From Paramecium sonneborni (Eukaryota; Ciliophora; Oligohymenophorea; Peniculida; Parameciidae), in NCBI GenBank assembly GCA_905182985.1, contig CAJJDN010000035.1:154934-218933 (forward strand): a stretch of DNA of 64,000 nucleotides, read 5' to 3'. The stretch's first letter is position 1. Every line of letters begins with the position of its first letter. Of this stretch, positions 48,336 to 59,992 are shown piece by piece. The notes beneath the pieces are model-generated. The model searched no databases. It saw only the letters and a list, made by a program, of their open reading frames with translations, and was not told the origin of the DNA. Position numbers and translations under genes: made by a program.

Positions 48336-49279
48336 ATGATGAAAGAACCTGAGAAGATCATAAAAAAACAACACATAAATGGATAACTTAAATATTAAGT
48401 GAAATGGAAAGGATTTGATGAAACTACTTGGGAAGTAGAAGATAATGTAAAAAAGTACAAAGAGTTAATTGAAGATTTCAATTATTTTTGTTTAACAGGA
48501 GAAAGATATGATGATAAGAAACTTGACGAAATAAGATAAATAACAGCATAAGCTTAACCTAGAACAGCAATAAAAAGAGTAGCTGGACCAAGACCTCCTG
48601 ATCCAAATAAAAAAGATAAGAAAGCAGAAAAAGTAGATTAAAAGCATTCTGAAATAAGTGAAACATTATCTTAGAGTCAAATTGAGAATGGAAATGCTAC
48701 TAATATTCAAAGTGTACCAATAAATAATAATAATCATCATGTTAATAATGAAAGTTTAACCTCCAATATCTCTAATTAAATTAATGTAGTTTCAAATCTA
48801 TAAACAGCATTAATTGTGAATATGCATTAATAGAATCATAAAACTGGTAGCATAATCTCATAAAAATAATAGGAATTAACTTAGTAAATAATTAATGATT
48901 ATATATTAGAAAAGTAACATAACATTATGCAAATTAAGAGGATAAATTAGCGATGATTAAATTATAAATAACAGAAGATAATTGTGTTTTTTAATTGTAA
49001 TGGAAATAGAGATCTGATGGCATAACACCACTTCCAGAATTTTATAGTTATGAATAATTTAAATTGCAAGCACCTTTATTTTTTATTAAATTTATAGAGA
49101 CTTGTTTATTAGAATGTTAGAGTAGTGATAGCGATATTAAGTATTCAATTATAAATTATTTTAGATTTGAGATTGCAGGTAAAGATTTATTTGAAAAAAC
49201 AACATTAATAAAAAGTGCATTATAAAAAAGAGAAGAAGGTGATAAAAAGAAAAGTGCATAACCGTTATTGATATCATGA
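48336..49279 (+). CDS. HP1-like protein with chromodomain and chromoshadow domain
   Basis: HP1 proteins bind methylated histone H3 (K9 or, in ciliates, also K27) through the chromodomain and dimerise through the chromoshadow domain to organise silent chromatin. One 26-nt intron at about 48895-48920 gives 305 residues in frame. The chromodomain is at the very N-terminus: EKIIKKQHINGQLKYQVKWK, then GFDETTWEVEDNV. An Asn/Ser/Gln-rich linker of about 150 residues follows. The chromoshadow-like domain has VFQLQWKQRSDGITPLPEFY and SYEQFKLQAPLFFIKF. The usual aromatic residue just before EKI lies at or upstream of the start codon, so the cage may be incomplete or a short first exon may be missing. 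In ciliates such proteins also act in DNA elimination. Confidence 0.85.
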
Positions 49280-49336
49280 TTTAATGCATGTAAAAATTAT
49301 AATAATTATATCATTTCTTTATAAGAATTGAATACC

Positions 49337-49945
49337 ATGAATCAAAATCATAAATAATACATAAATAAAATATTAATGTACCTAACAACACCCTAAAGAT
49401 ATCCATAATTTAAAGGTGTCCCTAGTTCTCCAGTTATGCCTCGCACCTTCTACTAAACATCATCACCTCCTATGAGTTTCGTAAAACCATTCGTTTAGTA
49501 AAATACTTATCGTCCTTAACCATCTCTACCTATAAGCCAAAGAGGTCCAATTCCAACTTAAAATCCATATCAAAGAGCATAAACTCCATAAGCTCGAATT
49601 ACTGGTAAAACTGTACCATCTAATCCTCCACCTTAAAGAGTACAAGGAAGTTTGCCTAATAATGTATTACCAAAAGGTCAGAATCCATAAACTATGATTC
49701 CAAATAAACCATATACTAGAACAATGATACCTCAATCTAACAACAAACCTTAAAGTGCAATACCAGTATTTATAACTATAATTTATTAGACCAACTAATA
49801 ATAAATGGTTTAATCTTTGAGCAAAGAAAATTAAGACTTAAAAAAGAAATTAGCAGAAAAAGATTTAGAATTATAAAAATTAAAGGCTAAGGAAGAAGCT
49901 TTAGAGTAGAAATTCAAAGAATTATAGGATTAATAAAAGAGTTGA
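49337..49945 (+). CDS. Pro/Gln-rich protein with C-terminal coiled coil, 194 residues
   Basis: One 24-nt intron (about 49767-49790) gives 194 residues to TGA. The first three quarters are disordered-looking and rich in Pro, Gln, Ser and Arg (SPVMPRTFYQTSSPPMSF, RPQPSLPISQRGPIPTQ). The end is a clean coiled coil (SLSKENQDLKKKLAEKDLEL, then EEALEQKFKELQDQQ). An alternative ATG at 49376 would shorten it by 13 residues. No domain was recognised. It is convergent with the secreted matrix-like gene, stops 31 bp apart. Confidence 0.65.
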
Positions 49946-49976
49946 AATACTTAGACCAATAATATTTATATATTTA

Positions 49977-50984
49977 TCATTCTTATGACCATCTTGCAAT
50001 TCTATCTAAATTATCATTTAATAATTCTTAAGCTTCTCTAACTCTATCCAATATGAATTATCTATTTTTTACATTTTATTTTACCTAGAATCATTTCTAT
50101 CTTATAATTTTAATCCCACTTCCTTAACTCCCTCTTTACCTATACGTAATTCATATTCTTTTTATTCAAAATGCTCTTCTAATTATTAATAATGTCTTTA
50201 AGATTCTGAAAGAGAACTAAATCATTAAAATAAATACGCAGTTATCTCTCCACTTAATTTATTATATAATCTAATATTTTCTTATTCTTTAGCTTCGTCA
50301 GCTTCTAAACTTGCTACAACTGCATTTCTCAAACTTTCTAAAAGTTTCAAAACCTTTTCTGCTTATTCATTACCTAAATGAGCAGTTATCTAATTTAATT
50401 ATTAAAAATACTTAAGCTAAAACTTCAATATGTTTTCCTCTACCTAATTATTTTATTTCTTCAAGAAGATTATCTTTCTCAATAAGACTATGTCCTTCTA
50501 ATTAAAGAGTATTTGCTCTCTCAACTAAAAGAGATATTGTTTCAAGAATAACATTTTAATTGGCCAGTCTTTTTTAGTATGAACTTTGATCTTGAGAGAA
50601 GAGATTATCAATTATTTATTGTTATTGATTTAAAACCGATATCTTTTTTGCTGCAACATCTACTGCTTCCTTTAATTCTTCTACTTCATTTACTAGACCT
50701 TATAATCCAGCTTCAAGAGATTCTTGTTATTCATTAAAGAACTTTTCATCTTCTGTTTAATCATCTGCTAAATGTTTTCTTAATTCTTCTACATGATCAT
50801 TCAAATCTTAAAGTGTTGCTCCTTTTTAAATGAATTCAGATAACTCTCCAAATAGTTTATTTCCAAAATCACTAGATTTTGCAAATTGTCCAAACACTTC
50901 TTTAAATGCTGAATGATTTGCTGTTTAAAGCATTATATTATTAGACATCACAAGACCTATTAGACATAATGAAATCAACTTCAT
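49977..50984 (-). CDS. Secreted coiled-coil protein, trichocyst-matrix-protein-like
   Basis: Three introns (22, 21 and 23 nt) give 313 residues. The N-terminus MKLISLCLIGLVMSNN is a classical signal peptide with probable cleavage after about residue 14. The mature part is acidic and largely coiled coil: NDHVEELRKHLADDQTED, QGLVNEVEELKEAVDVAAK, and ESLRNAVVASLEADEAKEQE. It ends LDRVREAQELLNDNLDRI. Signal peptide, acidity, size and heptad pattern match the trichocyst matrix proteins that crystallise in Paramecium secretory organelles and expand on exocytosis. Those are processed from precursors of about 40 kDa, as here. The assignment rests on architecture rather than on a diagnostic motif. Its start is 20 bp from the divergent gene at 51005. 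Confidence 0.62.
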
Positions 50985-51004
50985 ACCCGTTTTTATTTTA
51001 AATA

Positions 51005-51571
51005 ATGATTACTTAAGACAAATTAAATTTCCTCAACACACTACTAGATTAAGAACTTTAACAATTAACTAAAAGTTGTAATTTAAGAGATTTACACAAT
51101 AAAATTTAATCTCTTGAATCTCATATACAACTAAATATTGATAAATAACTTGGTTCATAATAATCAATTATTGAAAGAGCATTTCCAACTTTAGGCATTA
51201 AAGATTCAGATGATGATTTCACTCCATTCAAATAAACTTAAAGAAAATCTACACCTATAAAACCAACTTCTTCAAAACATAAAAAATAATCAATCCAAAA
51301 CAAAAATAGTTTATAGAAAGGTTCATTAGAAAAAAATAATGCAAAAGCTTTAACTATTGAGAAACAAAAGAATACAGAATTGTAATCTGAAGTTAAATTA
51401 TTGACTAAAAAACTAACAAAAGCCTAGACAACAATTACATAATTAAAATAAGAGTTGTTAGAAAATGAAAAATATAAAGAAAACTATATCAAAAGTGAAT
51501 CTATTCGATAACAATAAAAAGAATTGATATAATGTTTAAAAAAGGAAATAGATCAACTCAAAAGAAAATGA
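51005..51571 (+). CDS. Small coiled-coil protein of unknown function, 188 residues
   Basis: Intronless frame from ATG (MITQDKLNFLNTLLDQEL) to TGA. The first 60 residues are helical, then there is a short linker with SDDDFTPFKQTQRKSTPIKP. A long Lys/Glu/Gln coiled coil follows to the end (KKLTKAQTTITQLKQELLE, QKELIQCLKKEIDQLKRK). This composition is common in ciliate basal-body or cytoskeletal proteins, but nothing specific was recognised. Confidence 0.65.
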
Positions 51572-51610
51572 TAATTGAAATTTTTAAAACTTACTAATAT
51601 AAAAGTACTT

Positions 51611-52967
51611 TTCACAAAGATTTATTTACTAATTATAAGTATTCTAGCATTCTATGTAAAGATGATTATTTTTTTTGATTCCATAAACCTCTTCTTGTTT
51701 GATAATCTAATGCAGCCATCGTTAATTCTAAAGCCTTTAAAAAGAGTATTTTATTTAATTAAGTAATTTAAGTTGCATTTCCTATATATTCTCTAACTGT
51801 TATCCTATATTAATCTGACCATAGAGCTAATATTTAATAGATTTCATCAGCATTTTCATTACAAAATCTAAGATTAATATAGTTCTCTTAAGTAATTTCA
51901 AGAAGTTCGATTAAAGGATTCAAAAACACTTAGATTTTTTGATTGCTAACATATGCTTCTAATTTTGATTGTCCTGTTATCCATGATATTAAAAGAGTAA
52001 TTAATTATTATAAATCCTTCATTCCTTATTCATAAAGGTCTAAATAAAATTAATTTAACGGTTTCTATCCTCTTTTTGGTCTTTCCAATTAATCTTATTA
52101 TAAGAACTCTTTAATTTATTATTAATTCCAGAGAAAAAAGTCTCTATTCCTAGAATCCATAACAATAAATTATGTTCCTTTAATATTTTTGATGGCAACA
52201 AAAGATATCCAATGATTAGTAACACCTAACATATAAGTTTAAATCATTTCTTCATCCTCCTTTGGTCTAAACTCTTAAAATAAATTGAATTTTCTAAATA
52301 ATGAAATATGTATATACTTCTATAAATTCTAACGTTCATTATATCCATTTACAATATTGCCATATTAATAAAAGATTGTATCATTTGTAACAATATATTT
52401 AATTCCTTCAAATACTTCATTTTAAAAAGTTTATTTAAAAAGTGGTTTAGACTCTAAACAACATTTTAAATAAGTTCTTTCAAAATCTCCATTCTCTATA
52501 TCTTCTTTTCTCCATGGCCAAGTAGAAGAATCTAAACCACGATTGTTCCTGTATTATTTTAAAAAATCTTATGTTCTACGGACATAAGACCAAAATGCTG
52601 CTATATCATAAAACTATGGTGATATTCTTATATAATAAATATATATTTACTTATATTTGATACTCTAAACACATTAAATTAAATTATAAGTAGCATGATA
52701 ACCACAAAGATTAGGAACAAATTATTTATGAACTAAAATATGATGGAACTTTTATTTAATAGGAATGTATTCATTTTGTAATTCTACAATTCTAATTATA
52801 TTCTCAGTAATTTTTTTGAGTTCTTCTCCTTTATGGTATTATTTAATCCAGATTCCTTATTTTTATTTATTAGAATTTTTATTCACATAATCTATAAACT
52901 AATGATGCTACTCTATATTATCTAGAATCTTTTTAACTATTTCTTCTGCAGGATGTAAGTTTTCCAT
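51611..52967 (-). CDS. Putative papain-like cysteine peptidase, single-domain paralogue
   Basis: A putative catalytic triad is visible in papain order. Cys lies in FVPNLCGYHATYNLIQC, His in VTNHWISFVAIKN, and Asp in FIVMDSRNRDFF. These elements and the flanking helices are shared with the neighbour at 53049-56012, so the two are tandem paralogues. The C-terminal helical part (LYEQGMKDLQQLINSLLISW) also aligns. At least one 24-nt intron lies near 52630-52653, and a second is needed by the frame. I cannot place it in a named peptidase family; ubiquitin-like-modifier proteases have comparable C-H-D arrangements. The C-terminal residues beyond TVREYIGNAT may contain a missed intron. Its stop is 39 bp from the convergent gene at 51571. 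Confidence 0.55.
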
Positions 52968-53048
52968 TATTTTTAAATTTTAGTCATTTTACCTTTAAAT
53001 GTAGAATTCTAATGTCAGAATTTGATAGAATATGAATGGGATTTATTT

Positions 53049-56012
53049 TCATAAAATATAAAATATTGTAAATTAGTTATTTTTTTTCAAAATATTTGTT
53101 ATCTAAATTTACTTTAATCCTTCAACTGTATGCGTTCCATAGCAAGGAAATCCAATATCTTGATTTCTTAATTTTATCCATCTAACCATATCAGAAAACT
53201 CCACAAATTCAGGAATATAACCTAAAATATCAAATACTTAAGAGTGTGTATAATAATTAATTGATAATTAAAGATTCTAAAATTCAATTTTTTTAGGTAT
53301 TTACTCTATTGGTATTTCAAACTCTCCTTCCAATATAACATAAGCTTCTTATTAAAAATGCATTCCTTTTACATACTTTAAATTTTTGCCTAACTTTATT
53401 AATTCTTCCTACAATAAATGTCCTGCTGAATGTAATTAAGAATGAAGAAGTCTAATATGAGGGTTAACTTTCTATAAAATAGGAGTTTTATTTGTTCTAC
53501 AATTCAATAAAATTTCATAAGCTTCTTCTGAAAATTCAATATCAACATAACTTTCTTAATGTTGCCTATCATTCTACATATTCTTTATAATGAATTCTTT
53601 ATCCTAAATGATGATAGATCCTACATCATCAGGCTAACCACCACCTTAAGGATGAAATATATTTTCATAAAATTACATCCTTAAATGATAGTAATGTTAT
53701 TTAGTCTTAAATTCTCTAAAATAAACTTTCCTTAAATATGTAATATAAGAGACATGTTAATATTTAGCAGAATCATTAAAATATAAATTAATTTGCTTTT
53801 GTTTCGGATAGTTACTCCATTAATATTTGAAACTCTCAACAATTCCTTAAATTACATCATGACACTATTAAAATGGATTATGAGATTCTTATTATCCTAT
53901 TTTTGAATGAATATATGATGTAATTTTATTGACTTAAGTTAATAATTTTCTCGATCTTTCAAAATGAACTGGTACATCTTCTAAGACACAAAATATTGTA
54001 TGTTTATTCTCTGAAGCCCATCTAGTAATTAATTCTTAATTAATCTCTTCTGGATTTGAGTTTAAGAATTATTCTTCTGACATTCCCAAAGATTCAATTA
54101 ATGGTTTTGTATACAATAATGTAGCAGTATCACTTAAATATTCTTAAAAATTTAATTTTCCTGTCAAAACCTAACTCATAAGTTTAATTAATCCTTATAG
54201 GTCTAGAATTCCCTAAAAATACATATCTATTTCANTATGCGTTCCATAGCAAGGAAATCCAATATCTTGATTTCTTAATTTTATCCATCTAACCATATCA
54301 GAAAACTCCACAAATTCAGGAATATAACCTAAAATATCAAATACTTAAGAGTGTGTATAATAATTAATTGATAATTAAAGATTCTAAAATTCAATTTTTT
54401 TAGGTATTTACTCTATTGGTATTTCAAACTCTCCTTCCAATATAACATAAGCTTCTTATTAAAAATGCATTCCTTTTACATACTTTAAATTTTTGCCTAA
54501 CTTTATTAATTCTTCCTACAATAAATGTCCTGCTGAATGTAATTAAGAATGAAGAAGTCTAATATGAGGGTTAACTTTCTATAAAATAGGAGTTTTATTT
54601 GTTCTACAATTCAATAAAATTTCATAAGCTTCTTCTGAAAATTCAATATCAACATAACTTTCTTAATGTTGCCTATCATTCTACATATTCTTTATAATGA
54701 ATTCTTTATCCTAAATGATGATAGATCCTACATCATCAGGCTAACCACCACCTTAAGGATGAAATATATTTTCATAAAATTACATCCTTAAATGATAGTA
54801 ATGTTATTTAGTCTTAAATTCTCTAAAATAAACTTTCCTTAAATATGTAATATAAGAGACATGTTAATATTTAGCAGAATCATTAAAATATAAATTAATT
54901 TGCTTTTGTTTCGGATAGTTACTCCATTAATATTTGAAACTCTCAACAATTCCTTAAATTACATCATGACACTATTAAAATGGATTATGAGATTCTTATT
55001 ATCCTATTTTTGAATGAATATATGATGTAATTTTATTGACTTAAGTTAATAATTTTCTCGATCTTTCAAAATGAACTGGTACATCTTCTAAGACACAAAA
55101 TATTGTATGTTTATTCTCTGAAGCCCATCTAGTAATTAATTCTTAATTAATCTCTTCTGGATTTGAGTTTAAGAATTATTCTTCTGACATTCCCAAAGAT
55201 TCAATTAATGGTTTTGTATACAATAATGTAGCAGTATCACTTAAATATTCTTAAAAATTTAATTTTCCTGTCAAAACCTAACTCATAAGTTTAATTAATC
55301 CTTATAGGTCTAGAATTCCCTAAAAATACATATCTATTTCATAAGGTTTATAAGGAATTCTACCAATTTTAATTCTTTAATTATTAATATCATTTAGATA
55401 ATCTTATATTTGATCAACTCCCCATTCACAATAATCAATATTTTTAGAATCCATAAAATAAAATTTAGTTGTATGTTAAGATTTCACTGCAACGAATGAA
55501 ACCCAATGAAATGTAATACCAAGCAAATATGTTTATATTAAAGGTGCTTCTTATTAATATTCAATAAATTTTTAAATCGCTTATCCAATTTATTCTTTCT
55601 CCTTTTAACTATTAACAATTCTTCCAAATTAATATTGTATAACAATAACATCATGATAAATTTCTTTCCAAGGCTTTATAAAACACCTTTCAAAATCTCC
55701 ATGCTCTATATCATAATTGCTCCAAGGTTCATGATTAATATTATGTTTAGTTCTATATAATTTAAGATAATCTTAGAAAGATTTCACATATTTCCAAAAT
55801 GAAACAGAATGATGGAGATAGCATTTCTTTTTATTAAAATAGTTAAGCAATTATAAGATATTGAATGTTGCATGATAACCACAGAAATTATACACATGTT
55901 GCTAATAAACTTTTAGATGAATGATATCATTGAATTCTTTTATTATTTCCAATTCATTAGTATATTCCTCTTGATCTAACTTTTGTATAATATCTACTAA
56001 AATTTAGGACAT
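53049..56012 (-). CDS. Papain-like peptidase domain fused to AlaX-type tRNA-editing domain (gap-interrupted)
   Basis: After collapsing the overlap at 54235 the gene is 1,857 nt without introns, 618 residues. The N-terminal half repeats the paralogue's putative triad (VYNFCGYHATFNI, ITFHWVSFVAVKS, FYFMDSKNIDY). It continues through a shared helical segment (YFQGILDLQGLIKLMSQVL). The C-terminal half is an alanyl-tRNA editing (AlaX) domain. It has FHPQGGGQPDDVG, the zinc motif HxxxH in LHSAGHLLQEEL, and GFPCYGTHT in place of the usual CGGTH. AlaX domains hydrolyse Ser- or Gly-tRNA(Ala). The fusion joint and most of the AlaX part lie inside the duplicated 1,106 bp and are contiguous with the peptidase part on the right-hand contig, so the fusion does not depend on the gap. 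MSQILVDIIQKL at 56012 is the chosen start. No assigned biological role is known to me. Confidence 0.7.
53129..54234. repeat. Left copy of 1,106-bp overlap around gap at 54235
   Basis: Identical to 54236-55341. It encodes (minus strand) the AlaX half of the fusion gene. Confidence 0.95.
54235..54235. other. Assembly gap (single N)
   Basis: A lone N between identical 1,106-bp copies; it splits the peptidase-AlaX fusion gene. Confidence 0.95.
54236..55341. repeat. Right copy of 1,106-bp overlap around gap at 54235
   Basis: Identical to 53129-54234. It continues without break into the peptidase half at 55342-56012. Confidence 0.95.
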
Positions 56013-56118
56013 TAAATTATGATAAGTTTATTATTTCAGCTTTATATAATAATTATCTATATAATTCTGATAAATGATTAGGATTAATTCTGTTAATAAA
56101 ATAAATGTACATTAAATA

Positions 56119-57903
56119 TCAGAGACACTCTTCATCAATCAAATTGAAATATTAATCTTTTCCACTCTTGCTCTCATCTATGATATGAGTATATAAATTA
56201 TCAGGTGAAATGGTGAACTCTTAATCAATGGAGGAATCCTATAATAATTGAGAAAATTTATTCCCAAATTTATTTTTGAAATCAACTTGTCTAATTCTAT
56301 TACCACTATATTTATAATTAAATAATTCTTATTCAATGAATAATTTGATTCTTTTAAACTTAGATTTAAGATAAGCAAATGCAATTTCCATAGTATCTTC
56401 TATCATTTTGTAATTTCTTTTGATACGATCAGGAGTAACACTCAAAATTTATGGATTATAGTTAATTTCTAACAACCAAATATCTAGTTCATAATCTAAC
56501 AAGAAATCAATTGCTAAGAATTCTGAGAATCTAGAGTCTTTATAGAAACTATATTATCCACTTCTGATAGTATGAATAATTTTAGAGTAAATCCTTGGAT
56601 ATAGATAATTTTAGAGCCATTATTATTTTTTCGTTATTCTTCCTTATTCCTTGAGTAATTCTTCTATTCCTTCTAGATTCCAATCAATGAACATTTCTTC
56701 ATCTTCAGATTCTATATTTCCATCAGCTTGATTTGAAGAGTTTTTATGAGTTTTTTCTGTGACTGCGGTATTACATATATGCGCAGGTATTTATTCTGAT
56801 AAAGGATTATATTCATTAGCACATCTTTTAATTAATGCTCTCTTATAGGTGTATACTTATAATGGATTGCTACTTGCTAAATAGATGTAAATTCTAAATT
56901 CTATTTTATGTCCTTTGTATAAGAATGGTCGATTGATATATTTTTAAGCAACAATCTTCTCAGTAACATTTCCACATAATTCACCATTTTAATAAACTTC
57001 AGTTATATTTTAGATTTAACTTTAAAATAGTAATCTAATCCCTTCTCCACGATGTTCATCAGTCTTTAACAAATAATCTGGACCATTATACTATTTAATA
57101 TTATTTTTATATTCAGTTTGTAATTTATTTAATTTCTTAAAGAATTATTGGCATTCTGATTTTACATTCAATCTTAAAGTTTAAGGAACATAAGAAGCAT
57201 TTTAGATACATTATTAACTTGTATTTCTATTTTTCATATCTTAAATATATTTTGCATAATTGTAAATTAAACTGTTTTTACTAGTTAAAGTATTTAATCC
57301 AGGAATGTGATTAAATTTTTAAAACATGCATCCCAATCCTTAACCAAAATGATAATTATCTTATAATCTTGGTTTATGAGTATAAAAATAAGTAAGTTAA
57401 GGAGGAATGCGATGTTAAAATTTGGTTTATGGTTCTAATAATATTGTTGTTGTATACTAGATAAAGGTAGCAAATTCTAGATTGAATCAAACATTCTAGC
57501 TTTTATGATTTCTCTCTAAAGATTACCTTTTTCAAGATCTCTTACAATATATTTATCTTACAAAAGTATATCTGGATGCAATAATTTCTAAATTAGAATA
57601 CAATTATTACTAATGTATCTGATTCAATACAATAATTTGGATCCTCTATCATATTGAGACTGCTTTCCTTACAATTATTATAATCATACATTATATGCTT
57701 ATTTGAATTTGCTATAGTTTGTGTTATCCATCATAAATGTTTACAATAATTGCACATAATGGGTCTTAAATTTCTTTTGCATATTATCATGATAATCACA
57801 AATAGGTACAATTGTTACATAGATATAAGTCAATATTATGATTGCCAATAATAATTTGTAAATTATCATTTATATAATATAAAATACTATAGATATCAAC
57901 CAT
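56119..57903 (-). CDS. Tubulin tyrosine ligase-like (TTLL) family enzyme
   Basis: TTLL enzymes add glutamate, glycine or tyrosine to tubulin tails, mainly on axonemal microtubules, with ATP-grasp chemistry. Four introns (26, 33, 23 and 23 nt) leave 559 residues in frame. TTLL landmarks appear in order: HFGQGLGCMFQKFNHIPGL, then TDEHRGEGIRLL, then KYINRPFLYKGHKIEFRIYI. The metal-binding Glu/Asn follow in LLEINYNPQILSVTPD. A long acidic insertion lies in the middle (NIESEDEEMFIDWNLEGIEE). The N-terminal segment has several Cys (LYLCNNCTYL, PIMCNY). The first ATG (57901-57903) lies upstream of the Crooked neck stop, giving an 8-nt same-strand overlap; a later start is possible. Modification type (glutamylase or glycylase) cannot be told from what I see. 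Confidence 0.82.
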
Positions 57904-59992
57904 TTTTTTATTCTTATTATTATTTCCATAATTTAGCATTATTTAAAAGCATTCCTAAATTCTTTTATTGTGGATTTTCTTCTGGGAAAATATAGTCATA
58001 ATATTCTTCATAACCTAATGATATATTATGAAAATATACCAAAATCTTCACTTTCATCTCCTAATAATTTGATTTTTCTCTTCTTAATTGTTTTAGTTGG
58101 TTGTTTATCACTTATTTTTTTTATTTCTTATTCATCTCCAATTTCAATTTCCATATCTTTCCATTATTCTAATAATATAGCTCTTTCTTCTTTGAGTTCA
58201 GGTTTACCAATATAACATTTTTCACCTCTCTACATCACAGCTCTAAAACCAGTAATACTCTTAATTGATAATTCAAATTAAGCATAACTGATCCATATTT
58301 TTACATGTTTTGATCTTTCAAGTAATTTTTCATATAATTCTCTTACTTTTTCATAATTCTATAATTTTATTTAATTGTCTATATAGGCTCTCCATATAGT
58401 TTCTGGCATATTCATTTGATTATTCTATAATGCTAATTCAAATATTAATTCTGATCTTTCATATTCTTCAAGATCATTTTCAAATTCAGCAAATTTTATC
58501 CAAGGAATAGGATTATCTGGGAAAATCTCAATAAATCTTTAATATAGAATTCTAGCTCTATCTATATTTGCTAATTGTAACTCAATCTATATATATTCTT
58601 AAAATATCTTAATATTTGGACATAGACCTATAGCCAATCCATAAACCTTTCTCATTTTATCAATATCTTTATTTCTAACTAATAATTATGCATATTAAAT
58701 CCATAACTTTGAGAATGTGAATTATTAATGTGGTACTAATTATATAGCTCTTTCAAATATTTCAATAGCTTTTTAAATATTATTTGCTTCTAATTCTTCA
58801 AAAACAGCATAATTATACCATAAATAAATATATCTTCTCCAAAATCTTTTTTCATTTCCTGGAGGAACATTCTTTATTGCAGCTTCAAAAGATTCTCTAA
58901 TTCTATTAAAATCTTTAGTACTCATTTCTAGATTAGCCAAATCAAACCAAGCATCATAATTATAAGCATTTTATGATATTAATTCTTTATAAAATATTCT
59001 TCTTTTATTAAGAATGATTTAATCAATTTCATCTTTTTCTCCATATTATTTTTCAAATGATAAATAATCTTAATATAATTGATAAGCTTTATCTTTTGCT
59101 ATATTTTTTAATCCAAATCTAAATATTTCTCTTGCTCTTTCATATTCTTTATTTCTAATTTCAAATTTACCAAAATCTATAAAATATTCTTCTTTTAATG
59201 CTTCTTATCCTAATTCTTCTAATGTTCTTTCATAAATACTCCTAGCTGATTCCCATGCTTTTTATTTGATTTCAAATTTAGCTACTTTTAAATAAACCTT
59301 TAATTTAGGAAATGCTTCCATATATTTATACATAATTTATCTTTGATTTTCTCTTTCACCCATTCTTTCTTCAAATCTTAAAAAAGCCATCCAAGCTTTT
59401 TCTTCAGGTTTCCATGTCATCCATCTATTAAATATTTCTCTTGCTGCTTAATAATTACCTAAGACTTCTTCCATATAACTATATTTAAACCAGAATTAAT
59501 CAATTCTAGGCATTTAATAGATTGCTCTTTCAAATACATTTCTAGCATGATTAATAAATTTATGTCTCATTTCCATTTCAATATATTTCATCCAAACTCC
59601 TATATTAGAAGGATCAACTTCTAAGGCTCTCTCAAATATAGATCTTGCTCTTCTAAATTCTAATAATCCCTCTTCAAATTATGCATATCTTATCCATATT
59701 CCCAAATAATTTCTTTATCTTCTAACTCTATTTTCAAATAAGATTCTTTTTCTGAATTTATACTCTTATAATTCAGCTTCATCCATTATTCTTTGTTAAG
59801 GTGGTCGAATCTCTTTTGTTTGATGAATTTCAGCATCCTATCATTAAAATACTTAAAATATTTTACTTTCAATAATTGCTCTGCTGTTATTTAAATATCA
59901 TTTGGTTGATTGTTTTAAATGCCAGGAGGTCTCATCTCAACCAGATTTCTACCTTAAGCATCAACCATAAACTTTTATTCAGCTATAGACAT
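57896..59992 (-). CDS. CRNKL1: Crooked neck/Clf1 pre-mRNA splicing factor
   Basis: HAT-repeat scaffold of the Prp19/NTC complex, needed for spliceosome activation. Two introns (29 and 25 nt) give 680 residues, matching the roughly 687 of the family. The start MSIAEQKFMVDAQGRNLVEM is followed by [14 protein letters not shown]. At least a dozen HAT repeats then follow, with the typical W...A.FE pattern: [62 protein letters not shown]. The C-terminus has [18 protein letters not shown], diagnostic of Crn/Clf1, which appears only after removal of the 25-nt intron. In a genome dense with minimal introns this factor is central to expression of nearly all genes here. Confidence 0.93.

Noticed and set aside
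47571..48376. Open frames of about 90-116 codons on both strands
   Set aside because: They are Phe/Ile/Leu-rich and overlapping on both strands, with no start context; they read as composition artefacts.
57405..57460. Frameshift in the TTLL gene
   Set aside because: A 23-nt GT...AG intron (GTATACAAC...ATTAG on the minus strand) restores the frame exactly.
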